DNA from: Propionibacteriaceae bacterium
Lineage (GTDB): Bacteria > Actinomycetota > Actinomycetes > Propionibacteriales > Propionibacteriaceae
Direction: 5' to 3'
DNA: 8,064 nt
Assembly (NCBI GenBank): GCA_030528545.1
Contig: JAUMYR010000121.1
Location: forward strand, 1 to 8,064
The translations under genes and the position numbers were made by a program. Shown piece by piece: positions 1-6,456 of the stretch. The stretch's first letter is position 1, and each line of letters opens with the position of its first letter. The notes under the pieces were generated by a model. The model worked only from the letters and a program-made list of their open reading frames with translations, did not search any database and was not told the origin of the DNA.

Positions 1-1035
1 GGAGGCCAGCACCACCGCGGTCGCGATCAGGCCAAGGATGTCCGACAGCACCGGTGGCGGGTCGTTCTCCGGGAGCAGGGATACCGCCAGGAGCGGGACG
101 CTGACCACGCAGGAACGCAAGACCCGCAACCACCAGGGCCCGGAGCCGAGCCTGCCGGTAGCGTCTGGCCAGCGTGGATAGAGCCACACCGCGGAGTGCC
201 CGAGCGAGCCGCCTCCGTTGAAGGTCGGCAGGATGAACACGAGGAACCAGGAACCGATCGAGACCGCGGAATACAGCACCATCCACAGCTGACCCGACCT
301 CTCGATTCCGGTCAGCATCGCCACCACCATGAGGACGGTGAGGCCGATCGAAGACAGGAGCGTCCAGGCCGCATAGTCGATGGCCATGCCCAGCCAGCGG
401 CGCCACACCGTGACCGGGCGGGGCTCGAGGCGGGACGCGGCCAGCGTGCGTGCCCGCGGCATCCACCACAGGAGGGCGGGCGCGATCACCGCGCCGAGGG
501 CAGCTCCCGCGGTGTTGGCGATGAGGTCGTCCACATCGGCTAGGCGATAGGCGCAGGGGAGAATGAACCACAGGCCGGTGTACTGGGTGAGCTCAATGAA
601 TACCGAGATCGCGAGCCCGGTGAGAGTGGCCCAGGTGATGCTGCGGTGGAAATACCGGCGGGCGATGATCCCCCAGGGCAGGAACAGCGCCACGTTGAAC
701 CCGACCTGGAGGACGGCGAAGCTCGACAGCCTTTCCCGCCACCCCATTCCGGCGGTGAGCCGACGGATATCGCTGATGAACTCGAAGGGCATCAGCTGTG
801 GTCCCCAATTCGGGTGCCGCGCACACCACGCCGCGGGGTCGGCGGGCAGTGGCAGCCAGGTATAGGTCGCCAGCGCCGTCAGATACAGGCATATCGCCCC
901 GGCGCCGACCAGCCGGCTGAGGCTGAAACTTCCATAGCGGCGGCTCTGCCAGACCACGATCGGGACAAAAAGTAAGACGAAGGCGATAGCACCGAAGACC
1001 AGAGCGATCTCTCCCGACCAGACCCAATTACGCAC
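1..1035 (-). CDS. VanZ-like / RDD-like multi-pass membrane protein (3' end outside window)
   Basis: The frame is open from a GTG at 1035-1033 to the left edge, 345 codons with no stop, so the C-terminus is missing. An in-frame TGA at 1050-1048 leaves that GTG as the only early start; no clear ribosome-binding site precedes it. Residues 1-190 look like a VanZ domain: hydrophobic helices near 8-28, 42-60, 106-124, 133-152 and 171-190, the segment LMPFEFISDI (81-90), FNVALFLPWG (113-122), IELTQ (147-151), and the conserved end RLADVDDLIANTAGAALG (164-181). Residues 206-345 resemble an RDD domain: RRWLGMAIDY (212-221) opens a helix, further helices lie near 252-272 and 305-320, and GGGSLGHSAVWLYPRW (274-289) matches the loop that follows the second RDD helix. 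VanZ of enterococci gives low-level teicoplanin resistance, but most actinobacterial VanZ-like proteins have no known role. Resistance should not be inferred here. The family call is from motifs; the function is unknown. Confidence 0.85.
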   Translation of the reverse strand, partial: MRNWVWSGEIALVFGAIAFVLLFVPIVVWQSRRYGSFSLSRLVGAGAICLYLTALATYTWLPLPADPAAWCARHPNWGPQLMPFEFISDIRRLTAGMGWRERLSSFAVLQVGFNVALFLPWGIIARRYFHRSITWATLTGLAISVFIELTQYTGLWFILPCAYRLADVDDLIANTAGAALGAVIAPALLWWMPRARTLAASRLEPRPVTVWRRWLGMAIDYAAWTLLSSIGLTVLMVVAMLTGIERSGQLWMVLYSAVSIGSWFLVFILPTFNGGGSLGHSAVWLYPRWPDATGRLGSGPWWLRVLRSCVVSVPLLAVSLLPENDPPPVLSDILGLIATAVVLAS

Positions 1036-1056
1036 GCAGGGATTCTGTCACAAGAG

Positions 1057-1089
1057 TTATCCACAGACCCTGTGGGTGACTGTGGATAA
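1057..1089. repeat. Inverted pair of perfect DnaA boxes
   Basis: TTATCCACAG (1057-1066) and CTGTGGATAA (1080-1089) are exact reverse complements with a 13-base spacer. Inside, CCACAG (1061-1066) also pairs with CTGTGG (1070-1075), so one left arm has two possible right arms. The element lies 22 bases upstream of the GTG start of the VanZ-like gene, inside its probable promoter or leader. Confidence 0.75.
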
Positions 1090-1200
1090 CGGTGCTGGCC
1101 GTGTGGATTGCCCCGGCGTGTCTGTGGGTGAGCGCTGTGGATCGTCTGCCCCGCACCCCTCGGCCACGGGGAAAAAGCGATCTACAAGGGATTTCGTTGT

Positions 1201-1227
1201 TCTCCCGGTGTGGGTCGGGCCGGGAGA
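1201..1227. repeat. 8-bp inverted repeat within the DnaA-box cluster
   Basis: TCTCCCGG (1201-1208) and CCGGGAGA (1220-1227) are exact reverse complements around an 11-base loop that contains a degenerate DnaA core (tgtgggtcg). No T-run follows on either strand, so it does not look like a standard intrinsic terminator. It could be a protein-binding palindrome or a structure in a transcript; nothing in the sequence decides which. Confidence 0.5.
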
Positions 1228-1266
1228 GGGGTTCTTCGGCCAGACTGTAAAGGGGACGAAGTGAGT

Positions 1267-1295
1267 TTGCGGAGACCGACGTTAGCCCCTACTAT
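1267..1295 (+). promoter_or_regulatory. Possible sigma70-type promoter with no gene downstream
   Basis: TTGCGG (1267-1272) and TACTAT (1290-1295) are 17 bases apart, the ideal spacing for a housekeeping promoter. A transcript would start near 1302, run over the perfect DnaA box at 1315-1323, and continue towards the 3' end of purD on the opposite strand. No convincing plus-strand gene follows. Matches of this quality also occur by chance, so this stays tentative. Confidence 0.25.
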
Positions 1296-1490
1296 GCACA
1301 CATTTTCCCGGGAGTGTGGATAACTAAGCACCGGTTGAGCCTGCCCCGGTCGCCCTCCTTCTCGTGGCTGCCTCGATATAACGCAAGCCTGCCCGTCCAT
1401 AGCGCGCGCAGAGGCCCCGCCGGACGACGGCCGCCCGATCACAAGGCCGCGGCCTCACCCGAATTGCCGCTCAGAAACCAAAGTCGGCCC

Positions 1491-1522
1491 GGCCCGAGAC
1501 CCATGGGAGGGGAAAACGGGCC
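1491..1522 (-). terminator. Weak hairpin just after purD, possible terminator
   Basis: Reading the minus strand, GGCCCG (1522-1517) overlaps the purD stop codon and can pair with CGGGCC (1496-1491) across a 20-base loop. The loop contains CCCATGGG. Only short, scattered T-runs follow, so this would be a poor intrinsic terminator; Rho-dependent ending is equally possible. Confidence 0.2.
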
Positions 1523-2778
1523 TAATCCGACGGCAGCGGGGGCGTCGCGATGCGGTTCTCGGCCGCGCGCAGCGCAATATCGTTTCGCCAGAATCCGTCG
1601 GCGAAGGCGATCTGCCCGGCGTGAGCATAGGCCGCCCGCCGCGCCTCGGTGAGGCTGGCGCCGCGTCCCACGACCCCGAGCACCCGGCCGCCGGAGGCGA
1701 CCAGCTCACCGCCGTGTTCGGCGGTCCCGGCGTGCAGTACCCAGGCATCCGCGGTCTCAGCGGGCAGGGCGATGCTGCCCCCGGATGCCGGGGTGCCCGG
1801 ATAGCCGGACGCCGCGACGACGACCACTACCGCGGCCTCGTCCGACCAGGCCAGGGCGGGGAACCGGTCGAGCTGGCCGGTGGCGGCGGCATGCAGCAGC
1901 TGCCCGAGCGGGGTTTCGAGCCGGGCCAGCACCACCTGGGTCTCCGGGTCGCCAAACCGGGCGTTGAACTCCACCACCCGCGGACCCCGGCTCGTCATCG
2001 CCAGCCCGACGTAGAGCAGCCCGACGAAGGGGGAGCCGCGGCGGGCCATCTCGGCCAGGGTCGGATTGACCACGGTCCGCATCACCTGCTCCGAGAGCCC
2101 CTCGGGCGCCCACGGCAACGGCGAATAGGCCCCCATCCCGCCGGTGTTGGGGCCGGTGTCGCCATCGCCGACCCGCTTGAAGTCCTGGGCCGGAGCCAGG
2201 GCCAAGCCCCGCGTCCCGTCGCACACCGCGAACAGGCTCACTTCGGGGCCGTCCAGGTACTCCTCGATCACGACCCGCCCGCATGCCGCGGCGTGAGCCA
2301 GCGCGGCGTCCCGGTCACCGGTCACCACGACTCCTTTGCCCGCGGCCAACCCATCGTCCTTGACGACATAGGGCGCACCGAAGCGGTCCAGCGCGGCCAT
2401 CGCCTCGGCCGGGGTCGAACAGGTCAGCGCCGCTGCGGTCGGGACCCCAGCGGCCGCCATCACCTCCTTGGCGAAGGCCTTGGACCCCTCCAGCCGGGCG
2501 GCCGCGGCGTCCGGCCCGAAAACGTCGTGCCCGAGGGCGCGCAGCCGCCCGGCGACCCCGGCCACCAGGGGGGCCTCCGGGCCGACCACGATGAGGTCAG
2601 CCCCGAGCTCACGGGCGAGGGCGTCCACCGCGTCCGCATCCAGCACGTCGACGGGACGCCGGTTGGCCATGCCGGGGTTGCCGGGCGCGGCCCAGACCTG
2701 TTCCACCGCTGGGTCGCGCTGAAGCGCGTTGTAGAGGGCGTGTTCACGGCCGCCGCTGCCGAGCACGAGGACGATCAT
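1522..2778 (-). CDS. purD: Phosphoribosylamine--glycine ligase (GAR synthetase)
   Basis: This cytosolic enzyme of de novo purine synthesis joins glycine to 5-phosphoribosylamine with ATP, giving glycinamide ribonucleotide. The 418-residue product has the normal length and all family landmarks: N-terminal GSGGREHAL (7-15), GPEAPLVAG (66-74), SKAFAKE (99-105), the ATP-grasp segment VVKDDGLAAGKGV (138-150), EEYLDGPEVSLF (172-183), DFKRVGDGDTGPNTGGMG (199-216), and the metal/ATP site EFNARFGDPETQ (270-281). The C-terminal GARS domain follows with GYPG (325-328) and FWRNDIA (396-402). The chosen ATG (2778-2776) gives the standard MxVLVxGSGGREHAL beginning and has AGGA and GAGG upstream; in-frame ATGs at 2796 and 2787 would add six or three residues without family support. 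The gene stands alone, divergent from the large gene at 3061, with no other purine gene in view. Confidence 0.97.
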   Translation of the reverse strand: MIVLVLGSGGREHALYNALQRDPAVEQVWAAPGNPGMANRRPVDVLDADAVDALARELGADLIVVGPEAPLVAGVAGRLRALGHDVFGPDAAAARLEGSKAFAKEVMAAAGVPTAAALTCSTPAEAMAALDRFGAPYVVKDDGLAAGKGVVVTGDRDAALAHAAACGRVVIEEYLDGPEVSLFAVCDGTRGLALAPAQDFKRVGDGDTGPNTGGMGAYSPLPWAPEGLSEQVMRTVVNPTLAEMARRGSPFVGLLYVGLAMTSRGPRVVEFNARFGDPETQVVLARLETPLGQLLHAAATGQLDRFPALAWSDEAAVVVVVAASGYPGTPASGGSIALPAETADAWVLHAGTAEHGGELVASGGRVLGVVGRGASLTEARRAAYAHAGQIAFADGFWRNDIALRAAENRIATPPLPSD

Positions 2779-2781
2779 GGG

Positions 2782-2791
2782 CCTCATCCTA
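2782..2791 (-). promoter_or_regulatory. purD start signals: ribosome-binding site overlapping a possible -10 box
   Basis: On the minus strand the sequence before the purD ATG reads TAGGATGAGG then CCC. AGGA lies 8 bases and GAGG 3 bases from the ATG, so it can act as a ribosome-binding site and supports the 2778 start. The same stretch contains TAGGAT (2791-2786), a TANNNT-type -10 box seven bases before the ATG, which is also the arrangement seen for leaderless mRNAs in actinobacteria. No -35 box is visible at 17-18 bases. The two readings exclude each other and the sequence does not settle it. Confidence 0.4.
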
Positions 2792-2984
2792 ACCATGAGA
2801 CCCCTGGGTGGGGGCCGCCCGGCGGGAGTGCGTCGGCTGGGCCATCCGGGCGGACGCGGGCGATACGGCGATTCCCTGGCCCGCCTGGGCTGGATGGGGC
2901 CGTGCCGCGGCGAGCCTTCTCCTGGTACCCGGTGGGGCAGCCAAGATCTGCCGCGAGAGGGCAGCGGCGCCGTCCCGTACCGTG

Positions 2985-3014
2985 AGCCCCCGCTGGCCGT
3001 GGAAAGCGGGGGCT
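2985..3014. promoter_or_regulatory. Perfect 10-bp inverted repeat upstream of the carboxykinase gene
   Basis: AGCCCCCGCT (2985-2994) and AGCGGGGGCT (3005-3014) are exact reverse complements separated by ten bases. The right arm ends 46 bases before the ATG at 3061. A TANNNT-type box, TAGAGT (3018-3023), starts four bases later. If that is the -10 element, the palindrome covers the -35 region and would be an operator. If transcription starts further upstream, it would instead be a stable leader hairpin; no T-run follows, so a simple terminator is unlikely. The rest of 2779-2984 shows nothing I can name. Confidence 0.55.
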
Positions 3015-3047
3015 GTCTAGAGTTGCCGAAGGTGTGTCCGAAGACCG

Positions 3048-3054
3048 AAAGGGA
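3048..3054 (+). promoter_or_regulatory. Ribosome-binding site deciding the carboxykinase start
   Basis: AAAGGGA (3048-3054) ends six bases before the ATG at 3061, good spacing for ribosome binding. The alternative in-frame GTG at 3034 would add nine residues and has no comparable site, so 3061 is preferred. Confidence 0.7.
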
Positions 3055-3060
3055 CTTGTC

Positions 3061-6000
3061 ATGGCTAGCTCCACCGAGATCGCCGCGATCAACCTACGGC
3101 TGTCGCTGCTCGGCTTGCCGATGCCGGGAGAGCCACAAGACACGGTTGCGGGACGCCTCGTCGCGCCCATCATCGCCCGTCAGCGGGAACTCAACCGCCG
3201 CCTGTCCAACCGGCTGTGCCCGGCCGACAAGCGCATCCAGGCCTGGCTGGACGCCTACCTGGCCGACACCGGGGTCTGCCCACAACTCCCGAAGCGGACG
3301 CTGATCCTTGATCAGCCCGGGCTCGCCCGGGCGCTCAGCCTCCCGCTGAAGGCCGACCGCTATTCCTCGGAACTGCTGGACTCCTACCGGCTGGCCAACG
3401 GGGTGCTGCACAACCCCGCCAACGACCGCCGCACGACCGCGGGGGTCTTCCACATCGCCACCGGCGGGCTGCCGATCCCCGACGACAAGATCGAGGTGGA
3501 CAAGGCGGTCTTCGCCCGGCTGCTGGACCTCGCCTTCCGGCCTCCCGCGGCCGACCTGCGGCTGCCCTTCACGGGGGAGGCCGAGGAACCCGCGGAGTGT
3601 TTCGTCTCGCTGTTGCTGCGTCCCCTCGTGGTGCCGGTGGTCCCGGGGCACGATTCGGAGAAAAGGATGGAGACCCGCTTCATCGTCCCCGGCGGGCTGG
3701 TCGCCAACCTCGACTTCGTTGAGGGCATCTTCGGCAACGGCGGCGACCCGCACCTGCCCGAGAACGACTCCTCCCTGCACCCCGACACCTGGACCGGGCA
3801 CACCGGGGCGGTCATCCTGGCCCCGCACCTGACGAAGGTCCGCAAGATCGACCTCGGCATGCCGCACTGGGATCAGGCCAGCGAAAGGCAGCGCCGGGAC
3901 GGCCAGTGCTGGACCAGCGAGGACGAGCTGTACAACGGTGGCAGCGCCTTCAAGGTGTGCGCCAGGGACGCCTCGGGCGTCATCGTGACCGTCATCGCGG
4001 ACAACTACTTCGGATACTGCAAGAAAGAGGTCAAGACCCAGATCAGCTTCTCGGCGAACCTGTTCGGCAGCGCCGAGGAGGAGCACGCCGGAGGCGCGCT
4101 GGTCTACCCGGCCTACAACCTGGGTCAGAGCTTCACCGACACCTACACGCGCCCCGACTACGTCATCGAGGACGTGATCGCACGCAACCCCGAGCGCTTC
4201 GAGCGGCAGCCGGAGGGCCATGCCCTCGACCGGAAGTGGCCGCACATCGTGCTGGTCCCGGGCAATGCCACCTACTCGCTGCGGGACATGACGGTCAGCT
4301 GGGGGGAACACTCGATCCCGCTGCGGGCGGGCAAGACCTATGTCGGCCCGGACGGCTACCGCGTCCACCTAGCCCGCTTCGAGTCCGACGGGACGCAGTG
4401 GTCGCTGGTCGGCACCACCCCACACGTCACCGCCTACCACAAGCCCGCGACCGTCTCCGGTGGGGGCAAGAGCGAGGTCAGCAAGGCCATCACCGACGCC
4501 TTCATCTTCGGCAATGCCTACACCCCCGATATCGTCGCCGACCTGGACGCCGTCGGCGCGATCCTCGATCGCAACTTCACCGACCGCTATGCCGACCCCG
4601 CGTTGCGTATCGACACCCGCTCGATCCTGTCCGACCGGCGCAGCCTCGGCAGCGTCATCAAATTGCTGACCCCCAGCTCGGATTACACCGGGGACTACAA
4701 CGAGTGGCTCGCCACGATTCCGCAGCACGTCAAGGAACTGGTTTATGTCGTCAAGCGGTTCTACCGGCCGGAGTGGGGCGCGGACTGGCGCAGCCACTTC
4801 AGCGTCGGGATCATCAACGGGCGGCTCGGCAACGCGCTGCGCCTCGATGGGGCCAAGATCATGGTCAACATGCTGCGGGTCGGCTACGAGGCCGACGGCA
4901 ACTGGCGGCTGTTCGGCCTGCGCCACGACTTCCACCCGGCCGCCAAGGTCCAGACCCAAGACGACATCACCGCCTCGATCGTCGCGGGATCTCACGTGTC
5001 GGGCCAGGAACTCAGCCGCAAATATGTCGAGAACTGCGAGCAGCTGCTGTTCCAGCGCCCCGACGACGCCATCCACCGCGGCTATGACAAGCAGGCCGAG
5101 GCCGACATCGCCGCTGGCGGGTTCTTGTCGAACTTCCAGCCGCTGACCCGCGCCGAGGCTGGCGAGATCGTCGACGACGCGGTGGCATTCAGCGCCTTCA
5201 CCGCCCCGATGCAGGAACGGCTGGCGTCCTTCGCCTCTTCCAGCAACGGCGCCGACTACGTGGTGTGCTCGGCGAACCCGCGACTGGTGAACGGCAAACC
5301 GAGCAAGAATCCCCGCTACCTCCAGGAGCGTCCCGACCGCTCCAACCCCGAGGCGACCGCGGTGGCCGACCTGGCCAGCCACCTGGTACGCAAGCTGCCG
5401 GTGGACGAGGAACTGCGGCTGCCCATCGACGTGGTCGCGGCGGGGCGGCGCAACAACCCGCCCGAGGACGGGGTGCCCCCGCTGTGCGCCTACAACCCGC
5501 TGCACTATATGGAACTGCCGGAACTGTTCATGGAGTTCATCTCCTCGATGACCGGAAAATCCCCCTCCACCACCGGCGCGGGCAGCGAGGGCGCGATGAC
5601 CAAGGGGCCCTTCAACGCGCTGCCGACCATCATCGACCTCAACGCGGCCCTGCTCAGCTTCGTCCTGACCGGATACGACGGGTGGCTGTCGGCCGCCGGT
5701 TTCGTCGGCCCGAACGTGCGGGTGGACCACGACATCTCGCTGCTGGTGCCCGAGGTCTTCGCTCGCATGACCCCACAGGAGCGGGACGCGAAGAACCTGA
5801 TCGCCGAGGGGGCGCTGGAGCGCCTCACCGATGTCGTGGCGGACGGACGCGAGGTGTTCGCCTCGCGCCTGGGATACCGGATCACCGAGAAGTTTGCCCA
5901 GAAATACTTCGGCCGGGTGTTCATGCATCCCCATGTCGTGTTCTCTCCCGAGATGATCCGCCCAGAACTCCAAGATGAGGCGGTCTTCGCCGAGAGCGTC

Positions 6001-6417
6001 GACGTCATCGTGACCACGCACCAGCGGGTGGCCCAGGCCTATTTCGCCGACGGCACCATAGCCATGGCCTGCCCCCCGCTGCGGGCGCTGCTGGAGATCA
6101 TGGCTCATGGCACCACCGCCGAGGGACACTACCTGGAAGACGAGGAGTTCCGGCGGTTGTTCGACCGCGAGGTCGTGCTGGCCAGCGACTGGTACGCCCA
6201 GCGCCTGGACGCCAAACAGGCCGCCGACATCGCTAGGGCCGAGCGCGGGGTCGTCGCGATTGAGGACTTCGTCGGCAAGGAGGACAACGCGGAAGCGGTC
6301 CAGCGCCTCGGACTGGAATCCAGCCTCGCGGCGACCCGCCGCCTCGTCGAGGTCTACCGCTCGTCCGGCTACCGGGAATCCCTCGTCGGCTCCCTCGGCC
6401 GCCAGCCCGGGATCTAA
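3061..6417 (+). CDS. Probable PPi-dependent phosphoenolpyruvate carboxykinase (PEP carboxytransphosphorylase)
   Basis: The 1,118-residue soluble protein has no signal peptide or membrane helix. From memory of the family I assign it to the diphosphate-type PEP carboxykinase (EC 4.1.1.38), which interconverts oxaloacetate plus PPi with PEP, Pi and CO2. It is known from Propionibacterium freudenreichii and Entamoeba histolytica and is about twice the size of GTP- or ATP-type enzymes. Distinctive segments are YNGGSAFKVCARD (291-303), DNYFGYCKKEVKTQ (314-327) followed by EEEHAGGA (339-346), a glycine-rich GGGKSEVSK (467-475) that could be the counterpart of the PEPCK kinase-1a loop, YNPLHYMELPELFMEF (811-826), and TGKSPSTTGAGSEGAMTKGP (831-850), then PNVRVDHDISLLVPEVF (884-900). 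I cannot align these residues to the GTP enzyme with certainty. The frame is intact and codon use matches its neighbours, so transfer is not indicated. It is divergent from purD. Databases may list such proteins only as hypothetical. Confidence 0.78.
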   Translation: MASSTEIAAINLRLSLLGLPMPGEPQDTVAGRLVAPIIARQRELNRRLSNRLCPADKRIQAWLDAYLADTGVCPQLPKRTLILDQPGLARALSLPLKADRYSSELLDSYRLANGVLHNPANDRRTTAGVFHIATGGLPIPDDKIEVDKAVFARLLDLAFRPPAADLRLPFTGEAEEPAECFVSLLLRPLVVPVVPGHDSEKRMETRFIVPGGLVANLDFVEGIFGNGGDPHLPENDSSLHPDTWTGHTGAVILAPHLTKVRKIDLGMPHWDQASERQRRDGQCWTSEDELYNGGSAFKVCARDASGVIVTVIADNYFGYCKKEVKTQISFSANLFGSAEEEHAGGALVYPAYNLGQSFTDTYTRPDYVIEDVIARNPERFERQPEGHALDRKWPHIVLVPGNATYSLRDMTVSWGEHSIPLRAGKTYVGPDGYRVHLARFESDGTQWSLVGTTPHVTAYHKPATVSGGGKSEVSKAITDAFIFGNAYTPDIVADLDAVGAILDRNFTDRYADPALRIDTRSILSDRRSLGSVIKLLTPSSDYTGDYNEWLATIPQHVKELVYVVKRFYRPEWGADWRSHFSVGIINGRLGNALRLDGAKIMVNMLRVGYEADGNWRLFGLRHDFHPAAKVQTQDDITASIVAGSHVSGQELSRKYVENCEQLLFQRPDDAIHRGYDKQAEADIAAGGFLSNFQPLTRAEAGEIVDDAVAFSAFTAPMQERLASFASSSNGADYVVCSANPRLVNGKPSKNPRYLQERPDRSNPEATAVADLASHLVRKLPVDEELRLPIDVVAAGRRNNPPEDGVPPLCAYNPLHYMELPELFMEFISSMTGKSPSTTGAGSEGAMTKGPFNALPTIIDLNAALLSFVLTGYDGWLSAAGFVGPNVRVDHDISLLVPEVFARMTPQERDAKNLIAEGALERLTDVVADGREVFASRLGYRITEKFAQKYFGRVFMHPHVVFSPEMIRPELQDEAVFAESVDVIVTTHQRVAQAYFADGTIAMACPPLRALLEIMAHGTTAEGHYLEDEEFRRLFDREVVLASDWYAQRLDAKQAADIARAERGVVAIEDFVGKEDNAEAVQRLGLESSLAATRRLVEVYRSSGYRESLVGSLGRQPGI

Positions 6418-6446
6418 CCGGGGGCGCCTCCCGGGGCCGGTGTGCC

Positions 6447-6450
6447 AGGA
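6447..6450 (+). promoter_or_regulatory. Ribosome-binding site deciding the methyltransferase-like gene start
   Basis: AGGA lies six bases before the ATG at 6457. This favours 6457 over the upstream GTG (6442), which overlaps the site region, and over the later ATG (6493), which has no such sequence before it. Confidence 0.55.
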
Positions 6451-6456
6451 TGGGGC

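Larger units (their letters stand above)
1057..1323. promoter_or_regulatory. Cluster of DnaA boxes
   Basis: Three perfect 9-mers matching the high-affinity DnaA box TTATCCACA are visible: 1057-1065 (plus strand), 1081-1089 (minus strand) and 1315-1323 (minus strand). Five further sites keep the CCACA core with changes in the first four bases, all on the minus strand: TCACCCACA at 1071-1079 and 1123-1131, CAATCCACA at 1102-1110, CGATCCACA at 1136-1144, and CGACCCACA at 1209-1217. DnaA binds such sites in replication origins, in titration loci such as datA of E. coli, in DARS reactivation sites, and in promoters it regulates. The genes beside this cluster are purD and a VanZ-like gene, not dnaA, dnaN or rpmH, so a standard chromosomal origin is unlikely on the visible context. 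A titration or regulatory site is the more natural reading, but this is inference. Confidence 0.7.
1036..1521. other. Gene-free intergenic region carrying a DnaA-box cluster
   Basis: These 486 bases separate purD from the VanZ-like gene, both on the minus strand. Short open frames cross it on both strands, but none has a ribosome-binding site, family resemblance or typical codon use. Its left part (1057-1323) holds the DnaA boxes listed separately and is visibly less GC-rich than the flanking genes. The right part (about 1330-1520) shows nothing recognisable beyond a short perfect palindrome (AGGCCGCGGCCT, 1444-1455) and a weak hairpin next to the purD stop. No tRNA or known riboswitch was recognised. 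Confidence 0.8.

Noticed and set aside
280..288. Additional DnaA-like 9-mer CCATCCACA inside the VanZ-like gene
   Set aside because: It has two mismatches, is isolated, and lies in coding sequence where the codons explain it.
1..1035. Glycopeptide-resistance gene vanZ
   Set aside because: Similarity is at domain level only; there are no other van genes in the window, and VanZ-like proteins in actinobacteria are common without a resistance role.
1076..1264. 62-codon plus-strand open frame inside the DnaA-box cluster
   Set aside because: It begins with a GTG that is part of a DnaA-like site, has no ribosome-binding site, and its translation looks random.
1182..1442. 86-codon minus-strand open frame in the intergenic region
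   Set aside because: It has no ribosome-binding site or family similarity, and its frame is not marked by the GC3 bias of the real genes.
1444..1455. AGGCCGCGGCCT as a purD terminator
   Set aside because: It is a perfect palindrome with no loop of workable size and no T-run after it.
1036..1521. Main chromosomal replication origin (oriC)
   Set aside because: The DnaA boxes fit, but dnaA, dnaN and rpmH are not adjacent, and no clear AT-rich unwinding element with ordered boxes is visible. It is kept only as an alternative reading of the DnaA cluster.
1621..2985. 454-codon plus-strand open frame over purD
   Set aside because: It is antisense to a clearly conserved purD, has low-complexity Gly/Arg/Pro/His-rich translation and no family resemblance.
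3094..6129. Long open frames on the minus strand (3094-4368 and 4369-6129), opposite the carboxykinase gene
   Set aside because: Both lie in one frame antisense to a gene with strong GC3 bias, which keeps stops rare on the opposite strand. Their composition is arginine-, glycine- and valine-rich without recognisable domains, and no ribosome-binding sites support them.
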